From Sulfuricella sp. (GTDB lineage: Bacteria; Pseudomonadota; Gammaproteobacteria; Burkholderiales; Sulfuricellaceae), in NCBI GenBank assembly GCA_030691435.1, contig JAUYEK010000160.1, forward strand, positions 1 through 7,703: a stretch of DNA of 7,703 nt. The letters run 5' to 3'. The position numbers were made by a program, and so were the translations under genes. Positions 6,188 through 7,703 of the stretch are shown piece after piece. The first letter of the stretch is position 1. Each line of letters begins with the position of its first letter. The notes under the pieces were generated by a model that was not told where the DNA came from, did no database searches, and worked only from the letters and a program-made list of their open reading frames with translations.

Positions 6188-7326
6188 GCACTTTCACTTT
6201 CCGGATCCATATCCGGCGGCACCGGCAGGCTCCGTGGCGGCTGAGGCGGCACGCCCCCACCTACCTTATAGGTGCGCAGCTGGTAGACATAGGCCAGCAC
6301 TTCGGCTACCGCCGTATAAAGCGCGGCGGGGATTTCCTCGCCCAGTTCGCCATGGCGGAACAGGGCTCGGGCCAGAGGCGGCGCCTCCAGGATCGGGATA
6401 TGATGCTCCTCTCCCAACTCCCTGATGCGAGCAGCCATCAGCTCAGAGCCCATGGCAACGATGACCGGCGCACCCATCAGCTTGTCCTGGTAGCGCAGCG
6501 CCACGGCGTAATGAGTCGGGTTGGTAACGATCACGTCGGCCTTGGGCACTTCCGCCATCATGCGACGACGCGCCATCTCGCGCTGCATCCGGCGGATTTG
6601 CGCCTTGACTTCGGGCGAGCCTTCCGACTCCTTGTTCTCCTGTCGCACTTCCTCTTTGGTCATCTTCAGCTTGCTGGAATGATCCCACAACTGGAAGGGC
6701 ACATCGATCGCCACGATCAGAATCATCGAACTGACGATAGTCAGGAAGGTCACGCCAAGCAGGCTGCCCAAATGAGCAATGCTTTGATGGACCGATTCGC
6801 CCGCCAGAGAAAACATCGCTTCCTTATTGTGCATGATTGTCCAGTATGCGACGCCGCCAATCAGGGCCGACTTGCCCAAGGCCTTGGCCAGCTCGACCAG
6901 GCTGTTCCGGGAAAACAGGCGACCGATGCCTTTAAGCGGATCGAGGCGGCTGAAGTCGGGTTGCAATGCCTGGAAAGAGAACAGCCAGCCGCTCAACACC
7001 ATCGGTGCAAAAATTGCGGCAACGACCATCAGCAGGATGAAAGGAAGAAAAGTAATGAGGGCGCTCAATGACAGTTGATGAATGCGGGCCAGCATCATCA
7101 GGGGGTCAAATGCCGCCGCCCGGTCCAGCGTCAGGCCGCCACGCATCATCCCTGCCAGGCTGTCCACCAGTTGCGGACCCATCATCATCAAGCCGGCGCC
7201 GGCAGCGATCAACACGGTGAATGTCGATAGTTCGCGGGAACGGGCGACCTGACCCTTCTCGCGGGCCTGCTCTATTCGTCGCGATGACGCAGGTTCTGTT
7301 CGTTCTAAATCGCTGTCTTCCGCCAT
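6184..7326 (-). CDS. flhB: Flagellar export switch protein FlhB
   Basis: FlhB is the inner-membrane component of the flagellar export apparatus that changes substrate specificity from rod/hook to filament proteins after cutting itself. The 380 residues fit the family. About four membrane segments are visible, near residues 35-50, 89-116, 152-166 and 189-211, after a charged N-terminus (SSRRIEQAREKGQVARSREL). The autocleavage motif Asn269-Pro270-Thr271-His272 sits in VIVTNPTHYAVALRY and is intact. The remaining cytoplasmic domain follows (PVIVAMGSELMAARIRE, then HHIPILEAPPLARALFRH). The C-terminus carries an extra Pro-rich, acidic tail (about 357-380, ending PESESA), the part most variable in this family. 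The start has a strong GAGGGGG Shine-Dalgarno (7337-7331) 4 bases before the ATG. As the first gene after the 133-bp gap behind iscX, flhB is probably the head of the flhB-flhA-flhF-flhG operon. Confidence 0.97.
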   Translation of the reverse strand: MAEDSDLERTEPASSRRIEQAREKGQVARSRELSTFTVLIAAGAGLMMMGPQLVDSLAGMMRGGLTLDRAAAFDPLMMLARIHQLSLSALITFLPFILLMVVAAIFAPMVLSGWLFSFQALQPDFSRLDPLKGIGRLFSRNSLVELAKALGKSALIGGVAYWTIMHNKEAMFSLAGESVHQSIAHLGSLLGVTFLTIVSSMILIVAIDVPFQLWDHSSKLKMTKEEVRQENKESEGSPEVKAQIRRMQREMARRRMMAEVPKADVIVTNPTHYAVALRYQDKLMGAPVIVAMGSELMAARIRELGEEHHIPILEAPPLARALFRHGELGEEIPAALYTAVAEVLAYVYQLRTYKVGGGVPPQPPRSLPVPPDMDPESESA

Positions 7327-7358
7327 TTATCCCCCTCGGCTATAGGGCAGCGCAGGTA

Positions 7359-7373
7359 GCACATCTGGTGTGC
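7359..7373. promoter_or_regulatory. Short dyad GCACA-N5-TGTGC upstream of flhB (possible operator)
   Basis: A perfect 5-bp inverted repeat with a 5-base spacer (GCACA 7359-7363, TGTGC 7369-7373) sits 33 bp upstream of the flhB start. Its size would suit a dimeric regulator, but arms this short can occur by chance. I could not place clear sigma-70, sigma-54 or sigma-28 promoter elements in this gap, so the promoter of flhB remains unassigned. Confidence 0.25.
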
Positions 7374-7427
7374 AGTTTACATCATTTCCACAAGATATAG
7401 TAGGGGGAAGGCTTTTTATCGGATAGC

Positions 7428-7449
7428 AAAAACTCGCAAAGCCATGCGA
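7428..7449 (-). terminator. Probable rho-independent terminator after iscX
   Basis: On the iscX strand a 5-bp stem (TCGCA, six-base loop TGGCTT, TGCGA) is followed by G and then five T residues. It begins 10 bases after the iscX stop codon. The stem is short, so efficiency is uncertain. The position, right after the last gene of the isc group and before the flagellar genes, fits separation of the two transcription units. Confidence 0.55.
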
Positions 7450-7459
7450 TGGAAAGGAA

Positions 7460-7654
7460 TCATTCGGTCTCGCCTATCCAGGCCATCTGGATCGCTTCGA
7501 GAATTTTCTCGCTGGATTTGATCGGGTCGTCATCAAAATCGGTCAACCCGGTAACCCAGCGGTGCAAATCGGTAAAGCGGACATAGCGGGGATCCGCTTC
7601 GGGAAATTTCTCGTAAAGTTCGATGGCAATATCCAGCGTATCGGTCCACTTCAT
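7460..7654 (-). CDS. iscX: Fe-S cluster assembly protein IscX (YfhJ)
   Basis: IscX is a small acidic protein that binds IscS and iron and tunes iron-sulfur cluster assembly on IscU. The protein reads MKWTDTLDIAIELYEKFPEA and then contains DPRYVRFTDLHRWV and DFDDDPIKSSEKILEAI. These match E. coli IscX (KWTD, DPKTVRFTDMHQW, DFDDDPQASNEKILEAI). I chose the ATG at 7654, giving 64 residues against 66 in E. coli, because GGAGGG (7664-7659) lies directly upstream with ideal spacing and the homologous N-terminus starts at KWTD. The ATG at 7666 would add four residues (MEGV) encoded by that ribosome site itself. The gene starts 11 bp after the fdx stop, as in the classic isc order fdx-iscX. Confidence 0.95.
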   Translation of the reverse strand: MKWTDTLDIAIELYEKFPEADPRYVRFTDLHRWVTGLTDFDDDPIKSSEKILEAIQMAWIGETE

Positions 7655-7658
7655 GACG

Positions 7659-7664
7659 CCCTCC
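7659..7664 (-). promoter_or_regulatory. Shine-Dalgarno site that decides the iscX start
   Basis: GGAGGG lies 4 bases before the ATG at 7654. An upstream in-frame ATG at 7666 would put this site inside the coding sequence and has no comparable site of its own. This supports the shorter IscX. Confidence 0.75.
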
Positions 7665-7665
7665 A

Positions 7666-7703
7666 TCAGTGCTGCTCGCTGGCCAGATTGATGGTGTATT
7701 TCG
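7666..7703 (-). CDS. fdx: [2Fe-2S] ferredoxin of the isc system, C-terminal end (cut by window edge)
   Basis: Only the last 11 codons are in the window, reading KYTINLASEQH then TGA. E. coli Fdx ends in a similar way (RYTINHAREH), and the position directly before iscX is the standard isc operon order. Fdx is an adrenodoxin-type [2Fe-2S] ferredoxin that supplies electrons for cluster assembly. The cluster-binding cysteines lie outside the window, so the call rests on the tail and the neighbour. The ATG at 7666 shares one base with this stop codon, but the true iscX start is probably 12 bp further on. Confidence 0.8.
   Translation of the reverse strand, partial: KYTINLASEQH

Noticed and set aside
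4652..6244. A 530-codon open frame on the plus strand opposite flhA
   Set aside because: It lies entirely antisense to flhA apart from its last codons. Its product is rich in His, Gln, Asp and Arg with low-complexity stretches and no recognisable domain. This is the usual mirror of a GC-rich gene.
6178..7071. A 297-codon plus-strand open frame opposite flhB
   Set aside because: It is antisense to the complete flhB gene, His- and Gln-rich, with no family resemblance.
7411..7425. TCCGATAA on the minus strand, resembling the sigma-28 -10 element GCCGATAA
   Set aside because: No TAAA-like -35 is found at a 14-16 base spacing upstream, and flhB is an early gene that FliA would not normally control.
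7428..7449. TGGC...TTGC on the minus strand as a possible sigma-54 promoter
   Set aside because: The GG and GC are separated by 14 bases rather than the required 10.

Overview
The window carries the end of an isc (iron-sulfur cluster) operon followed by a compact flagellar gene cluster. Every supported gene is on the minus strand, so transcription runs from high to low coordinates. Protein-level resemblance points to a motile betaproteobacterium. The indications are a FlhB-FlhA-FlhF-FlhG-FliA order followed by a MotC/MotD-type stator pair, a FlhG starting with a DQAEGLRR motif, and fdx-iscX next door. Nitrosomonadales-like is my guess from style only; no taxonomic search was possible.

Layout in transcription order: the last 11 codons of the isc ferredoxin gene fdx (7703-7666); iscX (7654-7460); a 133-bp gap with a likely intrinsic terminator and a small dyad; flhB (7326-6184); flhA (6187-4103); flhF (4106-2763); flhG (probably GTG-started at 2770, ending 1886); a 200-bp gap filled with inverted repeats; fliA (1685-975); a 124-bp gap holding an unusual palindrome built from 7-bp units; motC (850-110); and the first 25 codons of motD (77-1). 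The flhB/flhA and flhA/flhF junctions are 4-base ATGA overlaps. flhF/flhG overlap by 8 bases, so these four genes are almost certainly one translationally coupled operon.

How the genes fit together: FlhB and FlhA are core membrane proteins of the flagellar export apparatus. FlhF (SRP-like GTPase) and FlhG (MinD-like ATPase) set the position and number of flagella, typically polar ones. FliA is the sigma-28 factor for late flagellar genes. MotC/MotD form a stator unit that powers rotation.

The coding content is conventional, and I see no undescribed gene system. The parts worth a second look are between genes. One is a heptad-repeat palindrome in front of motC. Another is a repeat-derived segment between flhG and fliA that creates a small bridging ORF and puts a 20-bp inverted repeat just upstream of a fliA start with no visible Shine-Dalgarno sequence. 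FlhG also has several departures from the canonical MinD-type ATPase motifs.
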